A DNA stretch of 64,000 nucleotides from Bacteroidia bacterium (GCA_030431525.1 JAUIJC010000016.1:39581-103580); one strand, 5' to 3'. Counted from the first letter of the stretch, positions 9,969-17,095 are shown. The notes: generated by a model from the sequence alone, not told the origin. A program made the numbers and translations.

Positions 9969-9986
9969 ATTTAGACAACTCTAAAT
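9969..9986. promoter_or_regulatory. candidate metalloregulator operator upstream of the metal efflux genes
   Basis: A perfect 7+4+7 palindrome, ATTTAGA-CAAC-TCTAAAT, lies 39 bases upstream of the pump start. Its TTTAGA/TCTAAA half-sites resemble operators of DtxR/MntR-type metalloregulators. On the minus strand a TAACTTAG motif (a weak TAnnTTTG) lies between it and the gene, so a bound regulator could block transcription. The regulator itself is not in the window, so the identification is inference. Confidence 0.5.
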
Positions 9987-10146
9987 ATGGAAATGGGCTG
10001 AACAAAGACTCGGATAGGTGAATGGGGAAATCATTGCTGGAATTTCCCTGTTTTCTTTCTGTGTAATTTCTCGAAAAAAATACAGGAAATGTTACTTGGG
10101 TGAGTCTAATCACAGACTTCAGAGCGAAAATGAAGTATAATGCAGT

Positions 10147-10473
10147 ATGTTGAAGAAGTTGATTAAAAAATTGATGGGGCTGGACACCGATTTAAGGGAG
10201 GTATTGGCCCGAAATCCACGCATCATTGATGTCCGAATTCCTGAGCAGTTTTCGGCGGAACATATTGATGGCGCCGAGAATCTGCCTTTGGCTACCTTGG
10301 ATAAACACTTGCCGAATTGGAAGGATGATAGGCCAGTGGTGGTGTATTGCAACCGTGGCGTTCAAAGCGGAATGGCGATGCGCAAAATGAAGAAATTCGG
10401 TATTGAGGTTTATAATGGTGGGGCTATCGGTTCACTGAGAAATCAGCTTTCGCGAAGGGCAGGTAATGCTTGA
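10147..10473 (+). CDS. rhodanese-like domain protein
   Basis: A 108-residue single rhodanese domain. The active-site loop is VVVYCNRGVQSG, with catalytic Cys near residue 71 in the canonical C-x-R-G-x-x pattern. The 'IIDVRIPEQFSAEHIDGAENLP' region is the usual CH2A-type hairpin. There is no signal peptide, so it should be cytoplasmic and could carry persulfide sulfur or act as a thiosulfate sulfurtransferase. It is divergent to the metal-efflux genes. A second, exported rhodanese follows after a repeat-filled spacer. Physiological partner unknown. Confidence 0.85.
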   Translation: MLKKLIKKLMGLDTDLREVLARNPRIIDVRIPEQFSAEHIDGAENLPLATLDKHLPNWKDDRPVVVYCNRGVQSGMAMRKMKKFGIEVYNGGAIGSLRNQLSRRAGNA

Positions 10474-10477
10474 ATTT

Positions 10478-10655
10478 ACCACGGAGAACACGGAGGAATG
10501 GAGGTAAGGAGGCTACCTACTCCAATGATGTCAACTTAAGAGTGGGGCTAAACGCCCCACTCTGATATATTTCGCCCTTACAGGGCTCTCAGGATTGGAT
10601 AGCGGACATCTTTCCTAAGCCTCCTTTTCTCCTTTCCTCTGTGCTCTCAGTGGTT
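10478..10655. repeat. ACCACGGAG-family inverted pair with an internal perfect hairpin
   Basis: Left arm from 10478 (ACCACGGAGAACACGGAGG, then further GGAG units about every 8 bases). The right arm is inverted, ending near 10655 (CTCTCAGTGGTT). Between them, 10539-10563 is a perfect 10-bp stem (AGAGTGGGGC / GCCCCACTCT) with a TAAAC loop and no U-tract, so it is not a standard terminator. This fills the 283-base gap between the two rhodanese genes together with the REP-like copy at 10682. Confidence 0.7.
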
Positions 10656-10681
10656 CTAAAAACTCTCCTGTGGCAAACTCA

Positions 10682-10712
10682 CACTGCCAAAGCCTCCGGC
10701 TGTTGGCAGGTG
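10682..10712 (+). repeat. REP-like hairpin, copy 1
   Basis: CACTGCCAAAGCC-TCC-GGC followed by TGTTGGCAGGTG. GCCAA pairs with TTGGC and the inner GCC pairs with GGC, giving a bulged hairpin. Four related copies lie at 11265, 11331, 12365 and 12428. Confidence 0.75.
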
Positions 10713-10756
10713 ACAGCCTACGTAAACACAGTCAGTATTATTTCTCCTAGTAAAAA

Positions 10757-11254
10757 ATGAAGTGGTTAAAATTTTCCCTCTTAGCAGTTTTCTTGTCGGG
10801 TTTTACCTCCTGTGCCAAAAGCAATAATCGGGTAGGGAGCAAGGCATTTGCCACCTTGCTGGACACCATGCTGTCTCATTCCGTCACGGAGATTGACGTG
10901 AAGGAGGCCGTCGCATTGCCTGATGATGTGATTTTTCTGGATGCAAGGGCCAAGGAGGAGTTTGCCGTGAGTCATATCAAGGGTGCCATTTGGGCCGATG
11001 GCAATGAGCTCCAGACGCTGGACAAGAACAAAACGATTATCGTCTACTGTTCTATCGGTGTGCGCAGTGAGCATCTCACCAAGAAATTGAAGGATGCAGG
11101 TTTCACCGACGTGAGGAATTTATATGGTGGCATTTTCGAATGGGTGAACCAAGGGCATCCTGTTTACCATGAGGGTGAGGAAACTCAAAAAGTGCATGCC
11201 TATAATAAGACTTGGGGGATTTGGTTGGAGAAGGGGGAGAAGGTTTATAAGTGA
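10757..11254 (+). CDS. rhodanese-like lipoprotein
   Basis: A 165-residue protein with a lipoprotein signal (hydrophobic stretch then FTSC, Cys near residue 19), so it is exported and lipid-anchored. The rhodanese domain spans about residues 45-135 with active-site loop IIVYCSIGVRSEHL (Cys near 97) and the 'IFLDARAKEEFAVSHIKGA' strand-helix unit. The loop C-S-I-G-V-R is usual for single-domain rhodaneses. A short tail with Trp/Lys residues follows (NKTWGIWLEKGEK). It lies downstream of a cytoplasmic rhodanese and upstream of a sterol-desaturase-family gene. It may handle periplasmic sulfur or cyanide; this is inference. Confidence 0.85.
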   Translation: MKWLKFSLLAVFLSGFTSCAKSNNRVGSKAFATLLDTMLSHSVTEIDVKEAVALPDDVIFLDARAKEEFAVSHIKGAIWADGNELQTLDKNKTIIVYCSIGVRSEHLTKKLKDAGFTDVRNLYGGIFEWVNQGHPVYHEGEETQKVHAYNKTWGIWLEKGEKVYK

Positions 11255-11264
11255 GATTGAGGAG

Positions 11265-11297
11265 CACCTCTGCCAACAACCAGAGGCTTTGGCAGTA
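11265..11297 (-). repeat. REP-like hairpin, copy 2 (inverted)
   Basis: Minus-strand copy: on that strand TGCCAAAGCC-TCT-GGTTGTTGGCAG. The inner stem is GCC/GGT, which still pairs through a G-U wobble. It forms an inverted pair with copy 3, 33 bases away. Confidence 0.7.
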
Positions 11298-11330
11298 GGT
11301 TTTCTTTAGGAGCGTGATTTAAAGAGTTCA

Positions 11331-11361
11331 CACTGCCAAAGCCTCTGGCTGTTGGCAGGTG
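11331..11361 (+). repeat. REP-like hairpin, copy 3
   Basis: CACTGCCAAAGCC-TCT-GGC then TGTTGGCAGGTG. It ends 11 bases before the ATG at 11373 and includes an in-frame TTG at 11352 that should not be taken as the start of the next gene. Confidence 0.75.
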
Positions 11362-11372
11362 AAAAAGTAATC

Positions 11373-12293
11373 ATGGAAAAGTATCTGGACATAGCGGTTT
11401 CGGCCTATTCAGGCTACTGGAATTACTTGGTGGGGGAAGTGCTCAATCCAAGTTGGACCAACTGGTTCTATTGGCTGACGGGACTTTCCTTGTTGGTGTG
11501 GGGCTTGGAAATCGCCTTTCCTTGGCGCAAGCAACAATCCATCATCCGCAAGGACTTTTGGCAAGACCTGTTCTACCTCTACTTCAATTTCTTTCTCTTT
11601 TCCCTGATTGGCTACAATGCCATTTCCAATGTGGCCGTGGTGGCTTTCAATGATTTCCTTGGCTTGTTCGGCATCAAGAATTTGATGGCGATTCAGGTGG
11701 GAACATGGCCAAAATGGGGGCAATTGCTTCTCCTTTTTGTCTTGGCGGATTTCATCCAATGGAACACTCACAGGCTATTGCACCGGTTCGATTTTCTCTG
11801 GAAGTTCCATAAGCTTCATCATTCAGTGACGGAAATGGGCTTTTCCGCTCATTTGCGTTTCCATTGGATGGAAACCATCCTTTATAAAAGCATCCAATAC
11901 ATTCCCTTGGCCATGATTGGATTCGGCATTGAGGATTTCTTCTTGGTGTATCTCTTCACGGTGGTTATCGGGCATTTGAACCATGCCAACTTGAACTGGT
12001 CTTATGGGCCATTCAAATACATTTTTAACAATCCGCGGATGCACCTGTTACATCATGCTGTGGACTTGCCTGAAAACCATCGCTACGGCGCCAACTTTGG
12101 GTTGACGCTAAGCATTTGGGATTACTTGTTCGGCACGGCCTATACCTTGGAGGGCGATGGAAATGTGCCCGTAGGTTTGTCCGATCAGAAGGATTTTCCA
12201 GAGGATACTTGGGAGCAGATGTGGTATCCGTTTCATGGGGAATCGGAGGAAGAGGTGTTGGATTCTTCTGAGGGGAGACGGGTGGTTAGGTAG
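11373..12293 (+). CDS. sterol desaturase / fatty-acid hydroxylase family membrane protein
   Basis: A 306-residue membrane enzyme of the di-iron hydroxylase superfamily. The histidine boxes are visible: HRLLH (about 135), HKLHH (about 147), HLNHAN (about 202) and HLLHHAVDLPENHRYGANFG (about 225-245). Several hydrophobic helices precede and separate them. Members hydroxylate or desaturate lipids at the cytoplasmic membrane; the substrate here is unknown. I chose the ATG at 11373; an in-frame TTG at 11352 lies inside a REP-like repeat and is rejected. It follows two rhodanese genes, with no clear functional link. Confidence 0.87.
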   Translation: MEKYLDIAVSAYSGYWNYLVGEVLNPSWTNWFYWLTGLSLLVWGLEIAFPWRKQQSIIRKDFWQDLFYLYFNFFLFSLIGYNAISNVAVVAFNDFLGLFGIKNLMAIQVGTWPKWGQLLLLFVLADFIQWNTHRLLHRFDFLWKFHKLHHSVTEMGFSAHLRFHWMETILYKSIQYIPLAMIGFGIEDFFLVYLFTVVIGHLNHANLNWSYGPFKYIFNNPRMHLLHHAVDLPENHRYGANFGLTLSIWDYLFGTAYTLEGDGNVPVGLSDQKDFPEDTWEQMWYPFHGESEEEVLDSSEGRRVVR

Positions 12294-12364
12294 GAGGATT
12301 TTTAAACCACGGAGAAAGGGAGGTAGGGAGACGCACTAATGTTCGCTGAATTTGCTTCGGCTGT

Positions 12365-12395
12365 CACCTGCCAACAGCTGGAGGCTTTGGCAGTG
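12365..12395 (-). repeat. REP-like hairpin, copy 4 (inverted)
   Basis: On the minus strand CACTGCCAAAGCC-TCC-AGC then TGTTGGCAGGTG. The inner stem GCC/AGC has one mismatch, intermediate between copies 1/3 and copy 5. Confidence 0.7.
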
Positions 12396-12427
12396 TGATA
12401 TTTCCCACAGAGCTATTGTTTGTATCA

Positions 12428-12458
12428 CACTGCCAAAGCTTTCAGCTGTTGGCAGGTG
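12428..12458 (+). repeat. REP-like hairpin, copy 5, with compensatory stem change
   Basis: CACTGCCAAAGCT-TTC-AGC then TGTTGGCAGGTG. Compared with the GCC/GGC stem of copies 1 and 3, both sides have changed to GCT/AGC, preserving pairing. The copy is bracketed by perfect 20-base inverted arms. Confidence 0.75.
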
Positions 12459-12623
12459 ATACAAACAATAGCTCTTTTAAATTCTAACCTGCTCCTTTTC
12501 TCCCTTTCTCCGTGGTTAATATACCCTCATTCCCCATACTTTTTTACGCGAACTGTGCGCCTCCCTTTCTCCCAACCTCCGTGGTTAACCTTTCATCATG
12601 ACGTTCTTTGTAGCCATTTCCTC

Positions 12624-12631
12624 TAACTTTG
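12624..12631 (+). promoter_or_regulatory. -7 promoter element of xseA
   Basis: TAACTTTG matches the Bacteroidota TAnnTTTG element and lies 21 bases before the ATG at 12653. A TTG codon inside it (12629) is in frame with xseA but is part of the promoter, which supports the ATG start. No clear -33 TTG lies at ideal spacing. Confidence 0.5.
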
Positions 12632-12652
12632 CCCTTCCACAACCTTCCCCAA

Positions 12653-13846
12653 ATGGAAAACACCCCCAAAGGACAAAGCCTCTTTGATTTTCTCAGTTCC
12701 GTTCGGCAGTTTCTCAACCGTCCTTTTTTCAAGGATGCTTGGGTGAGTGCCGAGCTTGCAGGCATTTCCTCATCGGGTGCGGGGCACTTGTATTTGGAGT
12801 TGGTGGAGCGTGATGGGGAACGCGTTTTGGCGAAGACCCGAGGAACGATTTGGGCGAATACGGCCAACCGTTTGGTGGCCAAATTTGCTGAGGCCACAGG
12901 CAAGGCTCCTGAGGTCGGCATGCGCATGTTGCTTCGGGTGGAGCTTACTTACCATGAAGTCTATGGGCCGTCCCTGAACATCATGGACATTGACCCCGCC
13001 TATACCTTGGGCGAGTTGGAGCGCAAGCGCCAAGAAACGCTCGTCCGTTTGGAGGCTGAGGGACTGTTCGAAACCAATAAGCAAAAGCCCTTGCCACGGG
13101 TGTTACAGCGCTTGGCGGTTGTTGCCTCGGAAACTTCGGCGGGCTACGACGACTTTGTTCAACACCTCAAGGATAATCCTTACGCGTATTCCTTTTCCGT
13201 TCAATTGTTTCCCGCCATTGTGCAGGGCGATGAGGCGACGGCTTCCGTGGCGCAGGCCATAGCGTCCATTGATTCCGAGGAATTTGACGCCATCGTATTG
13301 ATTCGTGGTGGGGGCGCCAAGATGGACTTGGCCTGTTTTGATGAATACCTGCTTTGTGAGGCCGTGGCCAAGGCGCCGTTGCCGGTGATTGCGGGCATCG
13401 GTCACGAACGGGATGAATCTTTGGCGGATTTGGTGGCGCATTTGAGCCTGAAAACGCCGACGGCAGTGGCCAATTATTTGGTGGATGCCAATGCCGAATT
13501 TGAGTATCGCATTCAGCAGTTGGCCGAGCGTTTAAAGGATAGCGTAGCCCTGCGATTGGAGCGGGAGGAACGGAAATTATTGGTGTTGGAAAACCGTTTG
13601 GCCAGCGGACTGAAGTTCAGCCTTCAGCAAAAAGAGTGGGCTTTGGAGCGCATGGTGTCCCGCTTGCAAGGCGTGCATCCCGAAGCCCTCGCCCAAAAGG
13701 GTTATTACAGGTTGTATGGCACCGAGGGCATCATCAAACAACTGGATGATTTGTCCGAGGGGCAGTGTATTGAGCTGGCCATGCCGGAGGGCATGGTGAA
13801 ATTGGAAGTAAAGTCAATCAATCGAAATGAAGGAGATAAGCTATGA
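12653..13846 (+). CDS. xseA: exodeoxyribonuclease VII large subunit
   Basis: A 397-residue XseA. The N-terminal OB-fold covers about residues 10-110 (FLSSVRQFLN, AELAGISSSGAGHLYLEL). The catalytic domain follows, with the conserved 'VVASETSAGYDDFVQHL' (about 150) and 'VLIRGGGAKMDL' (about 215) and 'PVIAGIGHERDESLADLVA' (about 245). A coiled-coil region occupies about 280-350. Exo VII degrades single-stranded DNA in both directions. The start is the ATG at 12653, just behind a TAnnTTTG promoter element. The gene overlaps xseB by 20 bases, so translation is probably coupled. Length is close to the family's usual 400-450. Confidence 0.95.
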   Translation: MENTPKGQSLFDFLSSVRQFLNRPFFKDAWVSAELAGISSSGAGHLYLELVERDGERVLAKTRGTIWANTANRLVAKFAEATGKAPEVGMRMLLRVELTYHEVYGPSLNIMDIDPAYTLGELERKRQETLVRLEAEGLFETNKQKPLPRVLQRLAVVASETSAGYDDFVQHLKDNPYAYSFSVQLFPAIVQGDEATASVAQAIASIDSEEFDAIVLIRGGGAKMDLACFDEYLLCEAVAKAPLPVIAGIGHERDESLADLVAHLSLKTPTAVANYLVDANAEFEYRIQQLAERLKDSVALRLEREERKLLVLENRLASGLKFSLQQKEWALERMVSRLQGVHPEALAQKGYYRLYGTEGIIKQLDDLSEGQCIELAMPEGMVKLEVKSINRNEGDKL

Positions 13847-14006
13847 GCAGGCCTTGGCCGAGCTGGAGGATTTGGTCCAAAAAATTGAGGCTGGTGAACT
13901 GCCCTTGGCAGAGCTAAAAACCGCCATGCAACGGGCGGAGGTGTTGAAAAAATATTGTGAGGATACCTTGAGAGGGGTGAGGGAGGAGATTGAGAAAGGG
14001 GAGTGA
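13827..14006 (+). CDS. xseB: exodeoxyribonuclease VII small subunit
   Basis: A 59-residue protein starting at the ATG at 13827 inside the end of xseA. The sequence begins MKEISYEQALAELEDLV and continues QKIEAGELPLAELK, then a helical stretch rich in Glu/Lys, ending EEIEKGE. This is the classic XseB pattern (YEQAL-LE-LV-LE-GELPL). Several XseB chains bind the XseA coiled coil to form exonuclease VII. It is short (typical XseB is 60-80 residues). The overlap with xseA implies equal expression by translational coupling. Confidence 0.93.
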   Translation: MKEISYEQALAELEDLVQKIEAGELPLAELKTAMQRAEVLKKYCEDTLRGVREEIEKGE

Positions 14007-14049
14007 TTGGTGGGAGGAGTTTCTACAACGTTGGGTTTATGATATGTTG

Positions 14050-14313
14050 CTATTTAAGTATTCCTTTAAAATACCTCCTTGAAATATCATTTCCATCTAT
14101 GATTTCAAATCCAATGTATCCTCCGTTTTCAAGGGTTTCATAAGGAACTACTATCCGAAAAATGTTACCATTAAATTTTGAGTCATATACTTGAACTGGA
14201 TTAAAATCTCCAGATGGGTCAAACTCTTCAAGTCCAGAAAGACCTTCTGGGTCAATATTAATAGCAGTTATATCGGTATGGATTTTATTGAATTCTTTGA
14301 TTTTTGATGTCAT
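14050..14313 (-). CDS. small acidic protein of unknown function
   Basis: An 87-residue acidic protein with no signal peptide or membrane segment. It shows alternating hydrophobic strands (FRIVVPYETLENGGYIGFEII) and ends FKGILK. No family was recognised. It is the first of a run of minus-strand, clearly AT-rich genes (14050-16443) between GC-richer neighbours, which suggests lateral origin. Start ATG is at 14313 with an AT-rich upstream region. Function unknown. Confidence 0.5.
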   Translation of the reverse strand: MTSKIKEFNKIHTDITAINIDPEGLSGLEEFDPSGDFNPVQVYDSKFNGNIFRIVVPYETLENGGYIGFEIIDGNDISRRYFKGILK

Positions 14314-14460
14314 TAATATTTTTGCCCTTAAGGATATTTTTTCATGCTCAAAAAAAAGTGATTTTGATATCTGTGCTATTGTCTCTATATGAATAGGTCA
14401 TGTTCGTGTACTTGTGTTGCTAAGGTGTAGGAAAATCGTATGCTTGTACTAGAGTGAGGG

Positions 14461-15180
14461 TTAGTTTTCATCATATGCATTAATGAACTCGTGACTAGTC
14501 TCTATCCAGGTTTGTTTTTTCTCCTCATAATGATATATGTGTTTTCCTAAATGATTAGCATCAGCATGAACCAGTGTTGTTAAGTTTTTATTTTCAATGT
14601 TAATATCAGATGGAAAAAATGTCATAGAATCACTTAGATAATCACTTCTAATAAAATTTTTGGTAGGCGTTTGTAGGTAGTAATCGTATTCAGGCCCGCC
14701 ATTTCCGCCTGAATTTACTTTAATGGCAAAATCATCTCTATTGTCAAAGTTAAAATCTGCAACAACGAAATCTCCATAATCATTGTCCATTGCTGTAACA
14801 GTGTCGTTAATATTAGTTGAGTATGAACGAACATTGTTGCAATTCATAAATACATCTGAAAAGTAGTAGTCTGATTTTATAGTGATTTTCTGTTTATGCG
14901 TTTTGTCATTTTTTAGAATGGGAGTAATAATCGTTATGCAAGAATCAAAAAGGTTGTTTTTATGTCTCTCAATATATGTTTCAAATTTGAAATGAGAAGA
15001 TGATTCCGTATGAAGACATGTGGTTGTATCGATTGATTCTAATTTATTAGTGTTGTTTATAGGGTTGGTTTTAGTTTTATTATCCTTAATAGGGGATAAT
15101 TTTTTATTTGTGTTTTCATCTTTACATGAACAAAGGGTTATTATTGTGAGAAATAGTGCCGTTATAAGTTTAGTGCTCAT
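14461..15180 (-). CDS. AT-rich lipoprotein, possibly XAC2610/FG-GAP-like
   Basis: A 239-residue lipoprotein: hydrophobic N-terminus ending LCSC (lipidated Cys near 19), then a Lys/Asn/Thr-rich linker. The second half contains 'DFVVADFNFDNRDDFAIK' followed by 'NSGGNGGPEYDYYL', the Asp-rich pattern seen in XAC2610-related and FG-GAP-like calcium-binding repeats; that link is suggestive only. Codon use is strongly AT-biased compared with the genes before 14 kb and after 16.4 kb. Probably periplasmic or surface-exposed. Function unknown. Confidence 0.6.
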   Translation of the reverse strand: MSTKLITALFLTIITLCSCKDENTNKKLSPIKDNKTKTNPINNTNKLESIDTTTCLHTESSSHFKFETYIERHKNNLFDSCITIITPILKNDKTHKQKITIKSDYYFSDVFMNCNNVRSYSTNINDTVTAMDNDYGDFVVADFNFDNRDDFAIKVNSGGNGGPEYDYYLQTPTKNFIRSDYLSDSMTFFPSDINIENKNLTTLVHADANHLGKHIYHYEEKKQTWIETSHEFINAYDEN

Positions 15181-15336
15181 TGATTTTTACTATTAGTATG
15201 TGTGAGTGCAGTTAGGTGAAGGTATTTCCTTGTCTTTCAATAAATTCTTCTACTAGTGGATGATTGATCTTAAGTGGTAGATGAGTTAAACGAATATCTA
15301 ACCGTTTAACTTTACTTGTGTTAATCCACTTATTCT

Positions 15337-15660
15337 TTAGTAATCCCACGGGAGAGATTCTAAAACAATTAGACTATCAGGCTTTATGATGACCTGACGA
15401 TTAATGGATTCAGAAATCGGATTTCCATTTACATGATTTATTTGTAAGTAAATAGTGTCATCAAGGTTGATATTGCCCATCCAAGTGCCTTGATATTTTA
15501 ATTCTACTCCTCGTCTTGTACAAATTTCATTGAAAGTGGAGTCAGACATTAATTTGAGTTCTGTGTAATGATTATTGTCATTCTTTGTGATGTAGTGTTT
15601 GGGCCATTCGCAACTGGTCAAAACACAAAGGGAAAAAATCAGTAGGGTGGAGTATTTCAT
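15337..15660 (-). CDS. small AT-rich lipoprotein of unknown function
   Basis: A 107-residue protein with a lipoprotein signal (FSLCVLTSC, Cys near 17). The mature part is about 90 residues and beta-rich (ELKYQGTWMGNINLDDTIYLQI), ending with IIKPDSLIVLESLPWDY. The 'YQGTW-G' and 'DSTF' phrases resemble small lipocalin-like immunity or stress lipoproteins, but no family can be named. It lies in the AT-rich minus-strand cluster between two other lipoproteins. Confidence 0.5.
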   Translation of the reverse strand: MKYSTLLIFSLCVLTSCEWPKHYITKNDNNHYTELKLMSDSTFNEICTRRGVELKYQGTWMGNINLDDTIYLQINHVNGNPISESINRQVIIKPDSLIVLESLPWDY

Positions 15661-15704
15661 TTACCGATAAATAATGTCTTATATAAGTTTCCCATTGTTG
15701 GGAA

Positions 15705-16232
15705 TTATTTTATCTCAAACCAAATTGGTTCTGCATTGTTGTAATTTATCTCGTATGTTCCTTTTGTGAATTTTTCCTTTAGCTGAATTATTGATAGTAG
15801 ATTATATTCTTTTCTGAATTCTTGATTTGGAAGTATTGCCGTTTTAAAATTTTCGGATTCTTCCTGAGAAGAGGTTTGAGAGTTCATGATTGCCCAATGT
15901 TCCCGAACTATAGAACTTCCCGAAGAATCTAAAATGTTCAATTCACTTCCTGTTGGGTACATACCAGCATCAATCCAAATTTTCAGTTCCTTGGCTGTAG
16001 TGTTTTTAGCTACCAATGTCACCACGATGGGTTCATCAATTGAATAAATTTCTTTGTCCAGAATTATTTCATATTGAATTGAATCATTCTTGTTAGGTGT
16101 TGTGGATGTTTCGCCTTTTGTTTTTTTATCTACAATTACCTGATCTTGATTTGAAGAAAGCTCATGTTGTTTTGAATGGTTGTTACAATTACAAAGTCTT
16201 ATCAAGAGGGTTAAAAGTAATAAGTGTTTCAC
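15705..16232 (-). CDS. AT-rich lipoprotein with an Ig-like/BsuPI-like domain
   Basis: A 175-residue protein beginning at a GTG. The N-terminus is hydrophobic and ends RLCNC, so lipidation is likely. After a polar linker, residues about 55-170 form one beta-sandwich: 'YEIILDKEIYSIDEPIVVTLVAKNTTAKEL' is the pattern of BsuPI-like (intracellular proteinase inhibitor) and related Ig-like domains. There is no catalytic signature. It sits in the AT-rich cluster, upstream of the short gene at 15337 in transcription order. Assignment to a fold is tentative; role unknown. Confidence 0.5.
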   Translation of the reverse strand: MKHLLLLTLLIRLCNCNNHSKQHELSSNQDQVIVDKKTKGETSTTPNKNDSIQYEIILDKEIYSIDEPIVVTLVAKNTTAKELKIWIDAGMYPTGSELNILDSSGSSIVREHWAIMNSQTSSQEESENFKTAILPNQEFRKEYNLLSIIQLKEKFTKGTYEINYNNAEPIWFEIK

Positions 16233-16269
16233 TGTGTGGTGTTTATTTATGGTTGTGTGAGCCTATTAT

Positions 16270-16443
16270 TTACTTAATCTTTCCAATTGATATCCCAGTA
16301 ATAGTAGAGATTGTCTTGTCGTCCAACCCAGCATGGATTGAATTGATGATAATCTCGATATCTCTTTTTTTAATGGCTTCAGATTTGGCTGTGTCTATAA
16401 TATTTTTCAGATCGTTATGATGCTTCCTAATATTTTTATTCAT
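16270..16443 (-). pseudogene. short ORF resembling the C-terminal tail of Rpn/PD-(D/E)XK transposase-family proteins
   Basis: About 57 residues from the ATG at 16443; an in-frame TTG upstream reaches 16461 and touches the neighbouring stop. The end 'DIEIIINSIHAGLDDKTISTITGISIGKIK' has the repeated helix-turn layout that closes Rpn-family recombination-promoting nucleases. No nuclease core precedes it, so it is either a remnant or a very small independent protein. AT-rich like its neighbours. Confidence 0.35.
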
Positions 16444-16457
16444 GAGTTTAAAATCGA

Positions 16458-17018
16458 TCAATCCGCATAAAAATTCGGCAACTGCTCTCCCTCATTTTTC
16501 ACAGTCTTATTGTAATCCAAAACCTGATCACTGTAGGTAGTTCGCTGACGAATTAACTGGTCACGGTATTCACCAATTTCTTCAACCAACTGGTGATAGA
16601 GTGGGCGGGCATCCATATCTGGGGTTTCTTCGGCAATCACCAAGATTTGATTGGTGCGCTCATAGGTGAGGTCATCCAACACGCCCACGGAATCGAAATC
16701 TGGGATATTGGATTGCCCATAGCGAGATTCCTTGATGGCCACCAAAAGTGATTCTGCCTCTTGGAGCTTTTTAGGGCTGTGCTTTGAATTATAGCCTACC
16801 TCGCGAAGCAAAATTTCCAAGTTTCGGATTTGGTTGTCCTCGAACTTGGAATAGTTAGCCCAAGCAGAGTCTAGTTTTGCTTTTGGACTTTCTGGAGCGA
16901 TTGTCTCAATCTTAGGTGACGCAGTCGTGTCGGCTGTTGTCCGTTCCTCTTTTTTCTCGGAAGGCTGGCAGGCGAAAAGGAGCGTGGAGGCGATGGCGGG
17001 AAAGAGTATTTTTTTCAT
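16458..17018 (-). CDS. lipoprotein of unknown function
   Basis: A 186-residue protein with a lipoprotein signal (ASTLLFAC, Cys near 17). A Thr/Glu/Pro-rich linker is followed by an almost wholly helical domain rich in Glu, Gln and Asn (residues about 50-186), with 'RNLEILLREVGYNSKHSPKKLQEAESLL' as a clear amphipathic helix. It resembles LemA-like helical proteins in ending with an 'YN...GEQLPNFYAD' stretch, but the LemA core was not recognised. Base composition returns to the genomic norm here. A heptamer repeat array lies just upstream (17034-17095). Confidence 0.6.
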   Translation of the reverse strand: MKKILFPAIASTLLFACQPSEKKEERTTADTTASPKIETIAPESPKAKLDSAWANYSKFEDNQIRNLEILLREVGYNSKHSPKKLQEAESLLVAIKESRYGQSNIPDFDSVGVLDDLTYERTNQILVIAEETPDMDARPLYHQLVEEIGEYRDQLIRQRTTYSDQVLDYNKTVKNEGEQLPNFYAD

Positions 17019-17033
17019 GACGATGAGATTAGG

Positions 17034-17095
17034 GTATCAAGTATCAAGACACAAGTAGCAGGATGTAGCTGATCTTGCTACTTGTGTCCTGCTAC
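17034..17095. repeat. heptamer repeat array with inverted arms (GTATCAA/GTAGCAG type)
   Basis: GTATCAA-GTATCAA, then GACACAA-GTAGCAG-GATGTAG, keeps a period of 7. After a short loop the inverse follows: GCTACTT-GTGTCCT-GCTACTG. The arms share GACACAAGTAGC and can pair. It occupies the spacer between the genes at 16458 and 17106. One of seven such arrays in the window. Confidence 0.7.

Larger units (their letters stand above)
12306..12590. repeat. composite nested inverted-repeat island
   Basis: This fills most of the 359-base gap before xseA. The outer pair is ACCACGGAG (12306) with its inverse ending CTCCGTGGTT (12517); a further inverse copy lies at 12561-12590. Inside are REP copy 4 (inverted, 12365-12395) and copy 5 (12428-12458). 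Copy 5 is itself flanked by perfect 20-base arms (12409-12428 and 12456-12475). The island can fold into several competing long hairpins. Confidence 0.75.

Noticed and set aside
10539..10563. Terminator for the first rhodanese
   Set aside because: Perfect stem but followed by GATATATTT, without a real U-tract; part of a repeat.
11352..11372. TTG start for the sterol-desaturase gene
   Set aside because: It lies inside REP-like copy 3 and adds a short polar peptide. ATG 11373 is preferred.
16097..16420. 107-residue plus-strand frame rich in hydrophobic residues
   Set aside because: It overlaps two minus-strand lipoprotein-like genes and its hydrophobicity is typical of the antisense of AT-rich coding DNA.
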